From assembly GCA_037892935.1 (NCBI GenBank), contig JAYXKI010000001.1, positions 1,798,001 through 1,862,000 of the forward strand: DNA of 64,000 nt. The letters are read 5' to 3'. The notes under the pieces were generated by a model that worked only from the letters and a program-made list of their open reading frames with translations, was not told where the DNA came from and searched no databases. The position numbers were made by a program, and so were the translations under genes. Source of the DNA: Phlebopus portentosus (Eukaryota; Basidiomycota; Agaricomycetes; Boletales; Boletinellaceae). Below, piece by piece: positions 1 through 12,274 of this stretch; the first letter of the stretch is position 1, and each line of letters starts with the position of its first letter.

Positions 1-1805
1 CCACATTCAAACATCTTCAGTGGACGGATTATGCTTGCTCATTCATAGACTCCGATTATTCGTGGCGCCTGCCATTATTTATACAATGCATTATCGGCGG
101 TATACTCGCTGGGGGCTCTTTGTTAATACCTGAAAGCCCTCGGTGTGTAGAAATCTCCGATCGTAGATGCGGACGAGTGCTGACTGCTTTGTAGTTGGTT
201 GATTGACACTGATAGAGACGATGAAGGGATGCGAGTACTCGCTGATTTGCATGGAGGAGACCCGAATAATCCTATTGCTCTCGACGAATACCAAGAAATC
301 AAGGATAGAGTTATGGCTGAGGTTATAGATTTCATTTCTTTTTACGTTGTTGAATACGCTGACGGAAGAATGCAGCGTGAGTCGGGAGAAGCTAGATCTT
401 ACGCTGTGATGTGGAGGAAATATAAAAAACGCGTTCTCCTGGCTATGTCCTCCCAGGCCTTTGCACAACTGGTATGTGTTTTTTTTCTGTGCTCTATGTC
501 GTTATTAACGGTTCCCACAGAATGGAATCAACGGTATGTACTTTCGCATGCGAAGAATCTGTGCACTGACGGATGCCTTTTCTGAAAGTTATTTCATACT
601 ATGCCCGTGAGTTCTTTTTAAAACCTATTTCTGCTGGTAGCTAACTCATTGGTGATAGCTCTCGTTTTCGAAGGTTTGTGTATCTCAATAACTTATACTC
701 TAATGATACTAAGACTATTCCGACAGAGGCGGGCTGGGTTGGACGGGATGCCATTCTTATGGCAGGTATTAATGCTCTCATATATCTACTGAGTACCGTA
801 CCGACATGGTTCCTTGTTGATCGCTGGGGAAGACGAGCTATCCTGATGTCTGGTGGCGTAGTTGTAAGTCCATTCGTTGCTCATACTTCCGGGGCATTAC
901 AATTGAACCGGAATTTAAGATGGCTATTGCGTTGATGATGACTGGATGGTGGATGTACATTGACGTACCCAACACTCCGCGAGCTGTCGTTTTCTGCGTT
1001 ATTATTTACAACGCTTTCTTCGGGTATAGCTGGGGACCGATCCCGTGGTTGTACCCGCCTGAGGTAATGCGCACAGAGCCTGTGGCTGAACTCAATGATT
1101 GATGCGTTGTTGTATTCTAGATTATGCCTCTCGCGGTTCGCGCGAAGGGTGTGTCTCTGTCCACTGCCACGAACTGGGCGTTCAACTTTCTTGGTTCGTG
1201 GGATTTTGCATGGATGGTCGAAGATGATTATTGAGCTTGTCCTTTCTAGTTGGGGAGAGTACTCCGGTCCTTCAAGCTGCGATTCGGTGGCGTCTTTACC
1301 CGCTGCTCGGCTTCTTCTGCACATGCAGTTTTATTCTCGGTAAGTCGTGTAGCTTGAACTCGCTTTTTATCATTAAGACTGACCTTGATGATTTTCAGTT
1401 TATTACCGTAAGTGGAAAGTATCATTTCGTTCGCAAATGCTGACACTGTTATTCAGTCTATCCCGAGACGAAGGGAGTACCATTGGAAGAAATGGACGCT
1501 GTATTCGGAGAAGGTCAGTTTGTGTTTCATTCGGTCTATTCTTAGGTACGTTTTGACTCAATCCACATTCAATAGAGGAGCGTATCGAACAAGAAGAAGA
1601 GATGGAAGAAGAGGAACTAGAGCGCTTGGCTCTGCTTTCTGGCAGACGAAGGACTCTCAGCTTGCCCTTCAATTATAATTACGGAGCTATCCCGAAACCA
1701 GCGACAACGACGCCTTCAGCTCCTAGTGCAGGTCCGCCACCGTTGCCGCGCAGCATTTCATGGCATGGAGAGCGACAACCGCTGAACCGAAATGATGATG
1801 AATGA
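1..1805 (+). CDS. MFS sugar transporter, copy 1 (5' end outside window)
   Basis: This is the C-terminal two thirds of a 12-helix plasma-membrane sugar porter of the major facilitator superfamily. The first bases read as the end of helix 5-6 and the conserved PESPR motif. The large cytoplasmic loop follows, then MSSQAFAQLNGIN, the second-half signature DRWGRRAILMSG, and WGPIPWLYPPEV. The PETKGVPLEEMDAVFGE motif follows the last helix. The cytoplasmic tail is rich in Glu, Pro and Ser and ends at the stop at 1805. At least six short introns interrupt the piece. A paralogue lies directly downstream in the same orientation and aligns along its whole length apart from the tail. The family moves hexoses or related sugars with protons; the substrate cannot be read from the sequence. 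Exon edges are inferred from GT-AG sites and paralogue alignment. Confidence 0.88.
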
Positions 1806-2502
1806 CGATGTAGTAACGTTCAGCGTTTTTATATTGAGAACAAATGGTCCTCCTGAGCTGTCTGAAGAAATCAGATCCTCCGAGTGCCGAGACAATTTCC
1901 TAGTAGATTGTTGAGCTAGCTTAGCTCTCCACACTGTATCATGTAGTCCCCATCTGACGACGCTTCTGTTGCATAGCATTTGCATTCTTGTATTGATCCA
2001 ATGGCGATCAGGTTTTTCTCCTGCCAGTGTTATTTACCTACTGAGTAAAAGTGGTTTATAATGAATGTTTCTTGCTTGATTTCGGGGAAAGAACGGGGAG
2101 ATCGATCGGCACTGGATTGCGATTGGACTGGAAGCTGACGAGACGACGGATCGGGATTGTTCCACGTCCACGGCTTACTGCGCCGACATACCGACACAAC
2201 ACAACCGTCTCATATCATCTTTACTTTCTCCCTCTTCTACACAAATTTATCTTTTTATACTGCCGTCGCAGGCGAGCGCGCTTTCATCGGCGCTCAGCAT
2301 CAAACAAACAACGACATTTCCACACGCTGGCACCGCCGCCCATCCTGAGTTTTCTTGGCCGCCCCGCTTAACCTCCCCACTCACCACTCTGGCTCTCGTA
2401 TCCGAGCCGCATGCTACGTTGGCATCGCGCACAACTCTGCAACAAAATCTTTGTCGTTGTCTCTAGCCCTAATCTAATTCAGGGGCAATATCGACGACGA
2501 GA
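1806..2502. other. Intergenic spacer between the sugar transporters
   Basis: It holds the 3' end of copy 1 and the upstream region of copy 2. A pyrimidine-rich stretch with several GC-rich blocks precedes the ATG at 2503. I see no gene here, and no relic of a third transporter. Confidence 0.6.
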
Positions 2503-5214
2503 ATGAAACACTCGACAGGGAGCAGGCTCGTCGGGCAGCCTTTGCTTTACTCTATATCCGCCTTTGCGAGTTTAGGCGTATTTCTCGTGCGTTTTTCTGC
2601 GTCTCAAAGCCCGGGACTTATTCTTACTTGGTCGTTCTGCAGTTTGGATATGACCAAGGGTTGGTTCTGTGTCGTAATGAAGTTGTCCGCTTGGTCGCTG
2701 ATGTGTTATGTTCTACGCCAGTGTCATGTCAGGGCTCATAACAGGCCCGTATTTCCTCAACTACTTCAACAAATTACAGGCTTTCGAGCTTGGGACGATG
2801 GTCGCAGTGTTGGAGATAGGTGCCTTCTGTGCGTATCCTCACCACCTTTATCGTGTCAGAAAGTTATTTGAAATTCGCTGACGTGGTTCGTTCGAACGCT
2901 GTTAGTTACATCCCTCCTAGCCGGGCGTGTAGGGGATATCATTGGGCGAAGGATGACCTTGTTTAGTGGGGCGGTGGTGTTTGCGCTGGGAGGCGCGGTT
3001 CAGACGTTCTCGACGGGGTATAATATTATGATTGTTGGGCGGGTGACGAGTGGGTTTGGTGTCGGCTTGTTGTCGTGAGTGTCTTTGCTTTTGGATGAAG
3101 TGAAGATAGTGCCGCTGAGCTGGTCTTGGTTATGCAGGACGATCGTGCCTATATACCAGAGCGAGGTTTCACCTCCTACTCATGTGAGTTGAGCTACCTG
3201 TTCTTCTTTTCTGGGTCTAACGAATTGTATGTTTGCAGCGAGGCGCACTCGCATGTATGGAATTCACAGGGAATATCTTTGGCTATGCCATTTCCGTCGT
3301 AAGTGAAACAAAGCGAATGTAGTGCCCATTTTATTCACCTGATCACAGTGGGTCGACTACTTCTGCTCTTTCATAGAGTCCAACTTGTCGTGGCGAATAC
3401 CTTTATTTATACAAGTCGTGATTGGCGTTTTTCTGGCTGGAGGATCACTATTCATTCCAGAAAGCCCACGGTTGGTTTATTTCTCTTCATTTGCTGCAGA
3501 CGCGTCTTTCTCATTCATGAATTTGCAGATGGCTAATTGATACTGGGAAAGATGACGAAGGCATGCGGGTTCTCGCTGACCTTCATGGCGGAGACCTCGA
3601 AGGCCGCGTAGCGAAAGCAGAGTTTCGGGAAATTAAGGATAAGGTCATGGCTGAAGTAGGTCTAGCCGAAGCCTTGACAAAGGAAGATGTGATAATGTGT
3701 AACCTCGTAGCGACATTCTGGTGCTAGTCGAAGCTACAAGGCGATGTGGAAGCGTTATAAAAGGAGAGTCCTGCTAGCGATGTCTTCGCAGGCTTTTGCT
3801 CAATTGGTAAGGAGTCTTTATGCAAGCGACTATCAGGTTGCTCACAGTACTTACTCTTCTTTTCAGAACGGGATTAATGGTATGGAGCCTGATTTATTAC
3901 AGTCGTTATTGAGATAAACTGACTGGCCTCTGCGCAGTTATTTCCTACTATGCTCGTGTGTATCTTTCATATTCTTACTTTCATTGGGCTTTCGCTCGCT
4001 GACCATCATTAAAAAGCTAGAGTGTTTGAAGGTAAGCCGGTCGCAGGGGCCTAAACAAAACCGTCACTAAGAAGCTATATACAGAGGCTGGATGGATAGG
4101 GCGAGACGCAATTCTTATGACTGGATTCAATGCGATTATTTATCTGCTTAGCACTGTACCGACGTAAGTCATGTTTTAGCGTACTCTTATCATATAGTCT
4201 GACATCAAGTAGTTGGTACCTTGTAGACAGATGGGGTCGCCGCGCGATTCTCTTGTCTGGCGCTGTCGTGGTAGGTGTTTTAGATCGAACGAGACTGTGG
4301 TTCACTCACAGAGTCTCTTTTGTGTAGTGTGCTGTGGCACTTGCTGCTACGGGATGGTGGATGTGGATTGATGTTCCGCAAACTCCGAAAGCCGTCGTTG
4401 CCTGTGTGATTGTTTTCAACGCTGCCTTTGGCTATAGTTGGGGACCTATACCTTGGCTTTACCCACCTGAAGTAGGTGATATGCCGATTGCCCGTAAATG
4501 CTTCTGATAGCATAATACCTAGATAATGCCGTTAAACGTCCGAGCAAAGGGCGTATCGTAAGTCCTGATTTCATCCCATGTATGTAAAACGATTGGCTAA
4601 CATCCGTTCACATTTTGAAGATTGTCGACGGCTACGAATTGGGCCTTCAACTACCTGGTCGGAGAGATAACGCCAGTACTTCAAGAGGTTATTGAATGGC
4701 GGTTGTATCCCATGCATGGAGGTTTCTGTGTGGCGAGCTTCTTCGTTGGTGAGTTTTGCATCCTTTCGTATAGAAGATGGGTCATTGATACTAGTGTTTT
4801 CGCAGTCCTGTTCTGTAAGCCTTACCCTGGAATGGTCTTAGTTTATTATGTACTAAATGATGATTAGTCTACCCGGAAACAAAAGGAATCCCATTGGAAG
4901 AAATGGACGCCGTATTCGGAGAAGGTAGCGTTATATTTTACACGTCAGCTGCACCGTGCTAACGAGATAGTAAAGACTCGGATGGCTATGCAATGATGGA
5001 TCTTCCGGAGCAAGTCGCACTTGTGGGTCATGGCGAACATGAACACGACGATGATGAAGCGACTCTTGCTCCTCGACGAAAACATTCATTGGAAGAAGGA
5101 GTTAGTATGAATAGCTCAGGACCTTGGAAGAAATACACCGCGGTACATCGAGATATTACGAGTGGACATACTAGTAGGAGTAGTTACGCATCGTTAGTAG
5201 ATGAAGAGCCATAG
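2503..5214 (+). CDS. MFS sugar transporter, copy 2 (complete)
   Basis: This is a full-length proton-coupled sugar porter of the plasma membrane. The ATG at 2503 opens a short N-terminus and helix 1. Splicing then gives FGYDQGVMSGLITGPYF, the typical first-helix motif of fungal hexose and polyol carriers. After that come the GRxGDxxGRR loop 2-3 motif, GRVTSGFGVGLLSTIVPIYQSE, PESPRWL, the central loop, DRWGRRAILLSG, WGPIPWLYPPEV and PETKGIPLEEMDAVFGE. A hydrophilic tail containing a run of His, Glu and Asp residues ends at 5214. More than ten short introns are needed. The upstream neighbour is a close paralogue, so the pair arose by tandem duplication. The two tails differ, which would allow different turnover or regulation; this is inference. 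The substrate is unknown. Confidence 0.92.
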
Positions 5215-5421
5215 TATATTATTTTTCACTTCCATCGTAATTGTAATATGCTGTGTCTGACTCTGAGATGCGAATTGTATCCTAGCCTGCACAGCACATG
5301 ACTGATGTAGATGCTGTGCTGTGATCGGCGTGTATTTGAAAGTGGCGAGAGCAGAGCAAGTTTAGCCACAGCATATCGTCGTCCCACTTCATCTTTGGGT
5401 CTCTCTCTTTCCAGCCCAGAG

Positions 5422-8400
5422 ATGTCCGAGTTGTCCCCGTCAAGTAGGCTTTCCTCTCTTTTATGCCAGTTTGTCGAATAACTGAACCTGTTTGTGTGGC
5501 ATTAGGTGCTGCGGAACCACTTTATCAAGTAAAACTCCTTGGGGCTCTAAGAACTGGTGCGCGGGTTTGTGAATTGTGGCAGCATGCTACTAAAAGTTCC
5601 ATCTTATAGGTGATGCCGCTTCTATTACTCAACTGCTCTCTGAAATCGCGAGAGCCAAAAGACATAACTTGCGTGATGACTTCGACGTTGGTGCCGCCGC
5701 CCTCCACCTTGCCATACGATGTGCCTCAAGTAAATCCACACACTTTTTTTCTCCCTTAGCGATGTTGTTGTTAAACAAAACTACCCTCATATAGCGGATA
5801 CTATTACTTTGCTACTCTCGAATCGTTCGATTTCCCCTAATGCGGTCTATCCGCGTGGGTCAGGGACAACCCCACTGCATCTGGCTGCATCGATAGGTCG
5901 CGCGGACGTGGTGAATTTGTTACTTGAGCAAGATGGGATAGATGACACGCTTCGTGATGCCCATGGACGAACGTGCAAAGATGTAGCCCGTGGAAAAGAG
6001 GTGCATAAAGCTATCCGAGGTACGCCCATTCTTCGAGGCGAACACGACTACAGCATTTGCTTACATGAAGTGAATAGATTCAAGGTCACTCTTGACGGCG
6101 TCGTACAGATCACTTTTGCATTCGTACATTGCATCACCAGCAAGTCAAGGTCCACCGCAAGCACTGACAGAGCTTCTTCATTCCCCGCGGGCTCGTCTCG
6201 TCGACCTTTCGTATCTGGATCCTTCAACGGGACGTTCCTTGCTCCATGAAGCAGCGCTGCGAAAAGACCTCAGTCTGATTGATCTTAGCATTAAGGCAGG
6301 CGCGGATGTATTTGTTCGTGATAAGCGTGGTAAGTCTGTCATTGAGAATATCCATGGAAGTAAAGACGACAAAGTACGCGTGTTCCTCCGCCAATGTAAG
6401 TCGGAAATCTCTCCTGGTCTCCTGCGATGTCTTAACTTTCTTTTTAGTCACGAACTACGACGCAAGTCTGCTGGACCAAGGGCCAACGGGTTCAGAGCAA
6501 CCACATCTGAAAGGATACCTGAGCAAATACACGAACGTCGCAAGGGGTTACAATACCCGCTGGTTTGTACTGAAAAATGGTATCCTTTCTTGTGAGTCCT
6601 TTTTCCGGTAGCTTTGGCAGTAATTTCTACTTACACGTTGCGTAGACTATCGGCATCAGGATGATGAGCAAGTGGCATCTCGTGGCTCAATTGCGATGAA
6701 GTCTGCCATGCTCAAGTATTCACCGTCGTTCGACAAACTACGATTCGAGGTACACTCTAGCCCTGGTCGTGGACAACAAAAATGGTACATAAAGGGAAGC
6801 CACGCAGTTGAAGTTGGGCGCTGGACATACGTCATAGCCCATAGTATTGAGTTAGCACGGCGTGAGGCGGCCCGTAGCCAATCACCAAGCGGCAGCGACA
6901 GCGAGTCAGTCAGTCTTCGGCATCTCGGAGCGGATCTACGAACTTCCACTTCATTGCGAAAAGAAAGCGGAGACTTCGCATCCTCATCATCAATCCACGA
7001 TTCGTTGGAAGAAAATGCAGCAACGGTGTCTGGTAGCGATGTACGTGTAGATGATGAAAACGAAGACGAGGAAGATGATCGCGTAGAGGACAGTTCATCA
7101 GATGCCGCTTCTCAACGCTCGCCGCCTTATGATACGGAGTTTGCTTTGCATGGGAATACTACGGCTGCGCAAGTGGAGCTAACATGCCAATTGTTGGAGT
7201 CGTTTGTCCTACCTGCAGATGCTCCTAGAACTTTACAGGAAATCCGTGCGGCTCTCGAAGATTCTACAAAAGTAGCAACCCGTATGGTGAGCGAATATGT
7301 ACGAATGGTGGCAGAGCGTGAGGAGTGGTGGCGAGAGAAGGTGGCTCGTGAGAAGGCGCGTGGTGCCCTTTGGGAGGAAAGTTTGCAGACAGTCGTTAAG
7401 GAAGGCGCAGCCCTTGAAGAAGAGCTTAGAAGCCGCGCACGGGCGCGCCGGCGGTCCAGTCGAGGCTCGCAGGAGCACTCAGGGCGGACAAGTATGGACA
7501 TTGGCAGGTCGACTATCCGACTTCGCGGAAATGCGCAATCTGGAATATTTTTTCCTCCCCCTTTCCGTCTGGAACAACCTCCACTTCCAGAATCAGTCTC
7601 TGGATTGCCTGCAATATCCCCTCCAGGAGCCGTGGAAGATGAATCTTTGAAACATCCTCAACCGACCATCGCGTCTCCTCCCGCGATTGTGACAGAAGAT
7701 ATGGACGATTTGGTTTCGACGGATGAAGAAGATGAATTCTTCGATGCGATTGAATCGAACCAACTTCCAAATGTAATAGTCCCGGAAGCTCTCGTCAAGA
7801 CCCCACCCATGGATTTGGACACAATAACGTTTCTCGATTTAGAACAATACTTAGGTTACTCCACGCCCCGCCAGAGGCTGCCCATTGACCAGGACACGAG
7901 ACCGCCGACAAGCTTGTGGAGCGTCCTCAAGCATTCCATCGGAAAAGATCTTACGAAGATCAGTTTTCCTGTGTTTTTCAACGAACCTACTAGTATGCTG
8001 CAACGGATGGTATGGCGTTACAGTTCTCTAGATCTAAAAGCAACGCTGAAGTGTCCCACAGGCAGAAGATATGGAATTCTCTGAGTGCCGTACGTATCCT
8101 CTCCTTTCTTCATGAATTATTTTGACCTGAATATGTCTGTAGTTGATGCAGCGGCGACCGAGTCTGACCGACTCAAACGAGTAGCGTTCGTAGCAGCATT
8201 TGCGATGTCAAATTACTCCAGTACAGTCGGACGTATCGCGAAACCATTCAATCCTATGCTAGTACGTCGTGAGGTCCGCAGCAAATTGTTTCTTAGCTTA
8301 CGTTTCATCAGAGCGAGACGTTTGAATACGTTCGTCTAGACAAGAAGTACCGCTACGTATCGGAGCAAGTCAGCCACCATCCGCCCGTGTCGGCTTGTTG

Positions 8401-9374
8401 GGCAGAATCTCCTTTGTGGCACTACTTTGGCGAAATTGACGCGAAGAATAAATTCATGGGCAAGTCTTTTGAGATTCGCCCGACCGGTATTGCGCACGCA
8501 GAGCTCATAATACCGGAGGAGTGGGGTAATTCAGACTATCCGAAAGCAAGAGCAAAGGGTCCCTTTGGCAAGGGCAAAGTCGTGGAACACTACAGCTGGA
8601 AAAAGGTGACAACGAATGTGTCGGGATTCATCATGGGCTCGCCTACTATAGATCATTACGGTGACATGACTGTAAGTATTCTCCTTTTTCTTTAGAGCAT
8701 TTTGTTGAGGTGCCTTGAAGGTGGTAAATCATAGAACGGGCGACACTTGCACACTGACCTTCAAGCCACGAGGATGGCGCGGAAAGGATGCGTATGAGAT
8801 ATTCGGACACGTAACGGATGCTGGGGGGGATGTGGCTTACGAGATAGCAGGGCGCTGGAATAGTCAACTGGTTTCCCGAGCAGTTGGGACCGGCTATGGT
8901 GTCCTACATCCAGATGTTGCGATTCAGTCGCCCGCGTCTCCGTCGTCACAAGAGTTCATACTGTTGTGGAGGAATACCGAAAAGCCTTCTGCTCCGTTCA
9001 ACTTGACTCCCTTTGCAATCACACTGAACGATCTGCCGGACGCTCTACGTCCTGTCCTTTGCCCGACAGACTGCCGCCTACGACCGGATCAGCGTGCGTT
9101 CGAGCTTGGGAAGTACGAACGTGCGAATGAGTTGAAGTCGAAACAGGAAGACTTCCAGCGAGAAACGCGCCGCGCCCGTGAGGAAGGGCGTCTACCATCG
9201 CATCGACCAAGATGGTTCGAAGCAAAAACAGAGCCCGAAACAGGTGAACGCGTATGGGAACCGCTTAGGGCTCCAAATGGTGAACTGGCGTATTGGAAGG
9301 AACGGGAGGTTGTTTGGAAGGAGAAGCGATCATGGAAGGATGTGGAGCGTATTTTTATTGAAGATGAGCCATAA
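5422..9374 (+). CDS. Oxysterol-binding protein with ankyrin repeats, PH and ORD domains (Osh1/Swh1 type)
   Basis: This is a lipid-transfer protein that exchanges sterol or phosphoinositide at membrane contact sites. The order matches yeast Osh1/Osh2. Ankyrin repeats come first (for example TTPLHLAASIGRADVVNLLL and GRSLLHEAALRKDLSLIDL). A PH domain follows, with GYLSKYTNVARGYNTRWFVL and GRWTYVIAHSIE. A long acidic and coiled linker carries an FFAT motif. The C-terminal OSBP-related domain contains EPTSMLQRM, the family signature EQVSHHPP and a final Trp-rich region. The first exon is short (ATG at 5422) and is joined by a GT-AG intron to SAAEPLYQVKLLGALRTG. A small exon encoding AEDMEFSEC bridges the start of the ORD. 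The stop is at 9372-9374. I see no Golgi dysferlin-like domain. Confidence 0.93.
7734..7754 (+). other. FFAT motif (VAP-binding) in the OSBP gene
   Basis: The codons read EFFDAIE, an exact match to the EFFDAxE core. Acidic residues (STDEEDE) lie immediately upstream, as expected of a VAP/Scs2-binding FFAT motif. It sits between the PH domain and the ORD, the usual place in Osh1-type proteins. It predicts tethering to the endoplasmic reticulum. Confidence 0.88.
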
Positions 9375-10286
9375 GCTGGTGGAAGCGGTGTTGTTGTTGT
9401 ACTTTTTCTTCTAAACTATAGTATAATTTACAGATGAGACACAAACTAGCACTAAAACACAGACGGCATAAATCAAGTCTATCGCACGTGACCTGTCTAG
9501 ACTTTTTTGGCGCTCACATTCATGAGTCCCGCGTGCCAACTTTTTTTTTACTCGACGGAGTCTGAATCATGCCTTATTTTAGTAATTTACGTCGATCTCA
9601 GTGTCTCACTTTCTAAGAGAACAGACCTGACCACAATTTTGAAATGCTAGTAAATCATCTCTACAACACAATTCTGGGCAATATTATGCAGATATCATCT
9701 TGATTAGGTCCTAAATCAAAGAAACTTGGGCAATCTGTGGTGTATTCTAAGGAAATAAAATGCCTTGATGATGGCTGTACAGTCACGTGATGCATACACT
9801 GCCGGCAGCATGTCCCTAGATGATTGAATGGTGGTTAGGAATATTTATCTGTAAAATTCAACAAAATATTCAGCTGGGAGACAAAGATACAGCGCACAAA
9901 AGCTTTTCCCATGACTGTATTCCTATCTCCTCCCTGAGTTCACCAATTTTGGTCAGTTTTATTGCAGAAATCAGGGTTTGACCTAAATTTCTTCATGTTG
10001 TTCAAAAAAAAAGCTTTCTCATTCCTGAGATACTGCGTAAAAACAGTGTATTTCACACTTAAAAGAATGCTTTTGGCAAGAAAGTTACAGATTCATGTTC
10101 AGCATGCTTAAAAACATGTTTCACACATATTTTGAGGATTTTTGCTGTTCTGTAGAAGACGTGAGATGAGATCAAGACGAAACTCAACTTCAAAAGTGGA
10201 CAAGTGTCGATCAGGGATGCCGTGGGAATGCACGGTCTGTAGCTGGGAATTTATTGCCATGAACGCGTCTCGACAGTCGTCTCTCG
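9375..10286. other. A/T-rich intergenic region with E-box palindromes
   Basis: No supported gene. The first part is the 3' region of the OSBP gene. From about 9420 to 10130 the DNA is clearly richer in A and T than its surroundings. It contains CACGTG at 9485-9490 and the perfect palindrome TCACGTGA at 9783-9790. Both resemble bHLH (Cbf1-type) sites. I see no terminal repeats or transposase that would mark a mobile element. Confidence 0.5.
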
Positions 10287-12274
10287 ATGATGAATACCTT
10301 CCTGCACTCTTCTCACTGTCGTCGAAGGAGGACTCTTGCCTCCGTCTTTCCGTTCCTAAGGACACCAAAACCGCAATCAGCACGTTTTGCAGGAGGAGCT
10401 TGCATTCAATTTTTTAGTCAAGGAGCAGCAAGCGTGCAAGCGGATGGCATCTCAAGTTCTTATGGCCTTCCTAAGGCCGGACGAGTTCCACAGGTGCCAT
10501 ATGGCTTTCGTGAACTCGGCATTCGCGATGCTATTGCCAAGGCAATAAGCGATGCATTTCCGGACGTGCAGAGACCCACAATAGCTCAGGCTGATTTTAT
10601 ACCTGCCATTCTTAGCGGCAAGGATGTTCTTTTACATGATGACACGGGAACTGGAAAGTGCGTTGGCAACCGCTGATTCGATCTGTGCTATTCTTACTGA
10701 AAACTCTGTTGCGTTTGCGCGCTGCAGATCCTTTGGCTCTATCGTTGCGTTGTTGAATAAACCTCGTTCGAGATCTCATGGCCGACATCGTGGAGGTCCA
10801 TTCATAACATCACTAGTAATTGTTCCGCATAGAGATCTGGGCTATCAGATTATGCATTGGATCGAGGTCATTCTGAGGCGTTCGGGACCCAACCAACCTC
10901 CTGCGGATGCAATTGCTCAATTGGTGGCTCGCAGTGATTCAATACAGATGGAAGAGCAGACGCACAAGCTTCGCTCTACTCCACCGCACATTCTAATAGG
11001 CACACCACAAGCGCTTTGGGAGATCCACGGTTCTGATCGAGGAGCTTTGCAGCTTGAGGACGTGTCGACGGTTGTGGTTGATGAAGTGGATTATTTGCTG
11101 GACGTTCCGTCGCCTTATGTGCGAAGGTCGCGCGAGAGCGCGGCCTGGAGGAATTTTAAGAAGCATCCGAGTCTTACACGACAGCTTCTGGAGGCACTCC
11201 TGCCCGCGCGCAAGCCTGGTGCCGTCCCGCTAGCCGACATCGACTATAACGACGACGGAAACGGCGACGTCAGAAGAAATAACCACAAGCACGCTAATGC
11301 AAGTACTGGACGCCCTCTTCAGCTTGTCATGTCTTCGGCAACAGTCCATTCTAACCTCATTGACTATCTATGCGATGCACGTTGGTTGGGCGAAGACAAA
11401 GCGATTTTTTCGGGTAAAGAGCTTCTGAAAGCCAATGCACATATGCTCAGTCATGAAAATTTATCAAAATCGGGAATCTTGCATCATGCTTTTATGGTAT
11501 CCCCAGATGGTAAACTACGGAACGTTGAATTCGCTACACGGCCGGGTGAAGATAATGAAAATGAAGATGAAGGCGAGGAGGATGAACCCACGGATTCGCG
11601 AGAAAAACTTCAAAAAATACAAAGTACGTACCATGGGTTGTGGTCCGGTCCAGTATGGCTGAATGTCACTTCTACCCTCGCTAGGTATTCCACCGCAATC
11701 ACCAACATCATCAATGGTGATGGAAGCGATAGCATCTGTTTTCGCTGTTGACGTTCCACATCTAGCTCTGTTAGTTCTTCCGACTAGTTCGTCCGTTAAG
11801 AAAGTTATAGCAGAACTTGAAGACTTGGGCGTTAATGCACGACCACTCGACTTGCGGGCTCGGGAGATCGATCGGTTGGGTGGAGCGGTAAGTCAGTCAG
11901 ATGAGGAGCCTGTTCTGCTTGTAGCCACTCCCGCAACCATTCGCGGTGTAGACTTGCCGCAGCTCACGCATGTCTTTTGCGCTGGGGCTCCAGACACTGC
12001 GAGTGCGGACGTGTTTAAGCACGTTTCAGGCCGGGTGGGACGTTTTGGCCGAGAAGGCAAGGTTCGCAAGGTTCAATTCTCATTGCACTCTTCGCATACT
12101 TATATAATGACTTTCTCTTAGGTGATGACGTTTGTGACGGAGCGAGAGACTGAGCGACAAGACGGAGTGGCGAGGACCACCAAAAATCCGGCTGGTTTAT
12201 TGAAGACGTTTTACCGCAGGCTGCGCATAAAGCCTGTCTGGTACGATCTTAGTGCGGCGAGTCTTGACAGCTGA
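10287..12274 (+). CDS. Mitochondrial DEAD-box RNA helicase, MRH4-like
   Basis: This is an ATP-dependent RNA helicase, probably acting in mitochondria in assembly of the large mitoribosomal subunit, as yeast Mrh4 does. The ATG at 10287 opens an Arg-rich, acid-poor N-terminus that looks like a mitochondrial presequence. A Q-motif-like region (RPTIAQADFIPAIL) and motif I (DDTGTGKS, formed by splicing out an intron after GTGK) follow. Motif Ia-like PHRDLGYQI, motif II as VVDEVDYLL (DEVD rather than DEAD), motif III SAT, and motif VI as HVSGRVGRFGREG come next. The C-terminal lobe ends at the stop at 12274. A long charged insert (DYNDDGNGDV) lies before motif III. There are three introns. DEAD-box membership is secure; the MRH4 assignment rests on presequence, divergent motifs and overall layout. 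Confidence 0.8.

Noticed and set aside
10221..10228. CGTGGGAA, a canonical CSL site, upstream of the helicase gene (another at 19369-19376)
   Set aside because: An 8-base site is expected about twice in 64 kb by chance, and the second lies in coding sequence. Position alone is not evidence.
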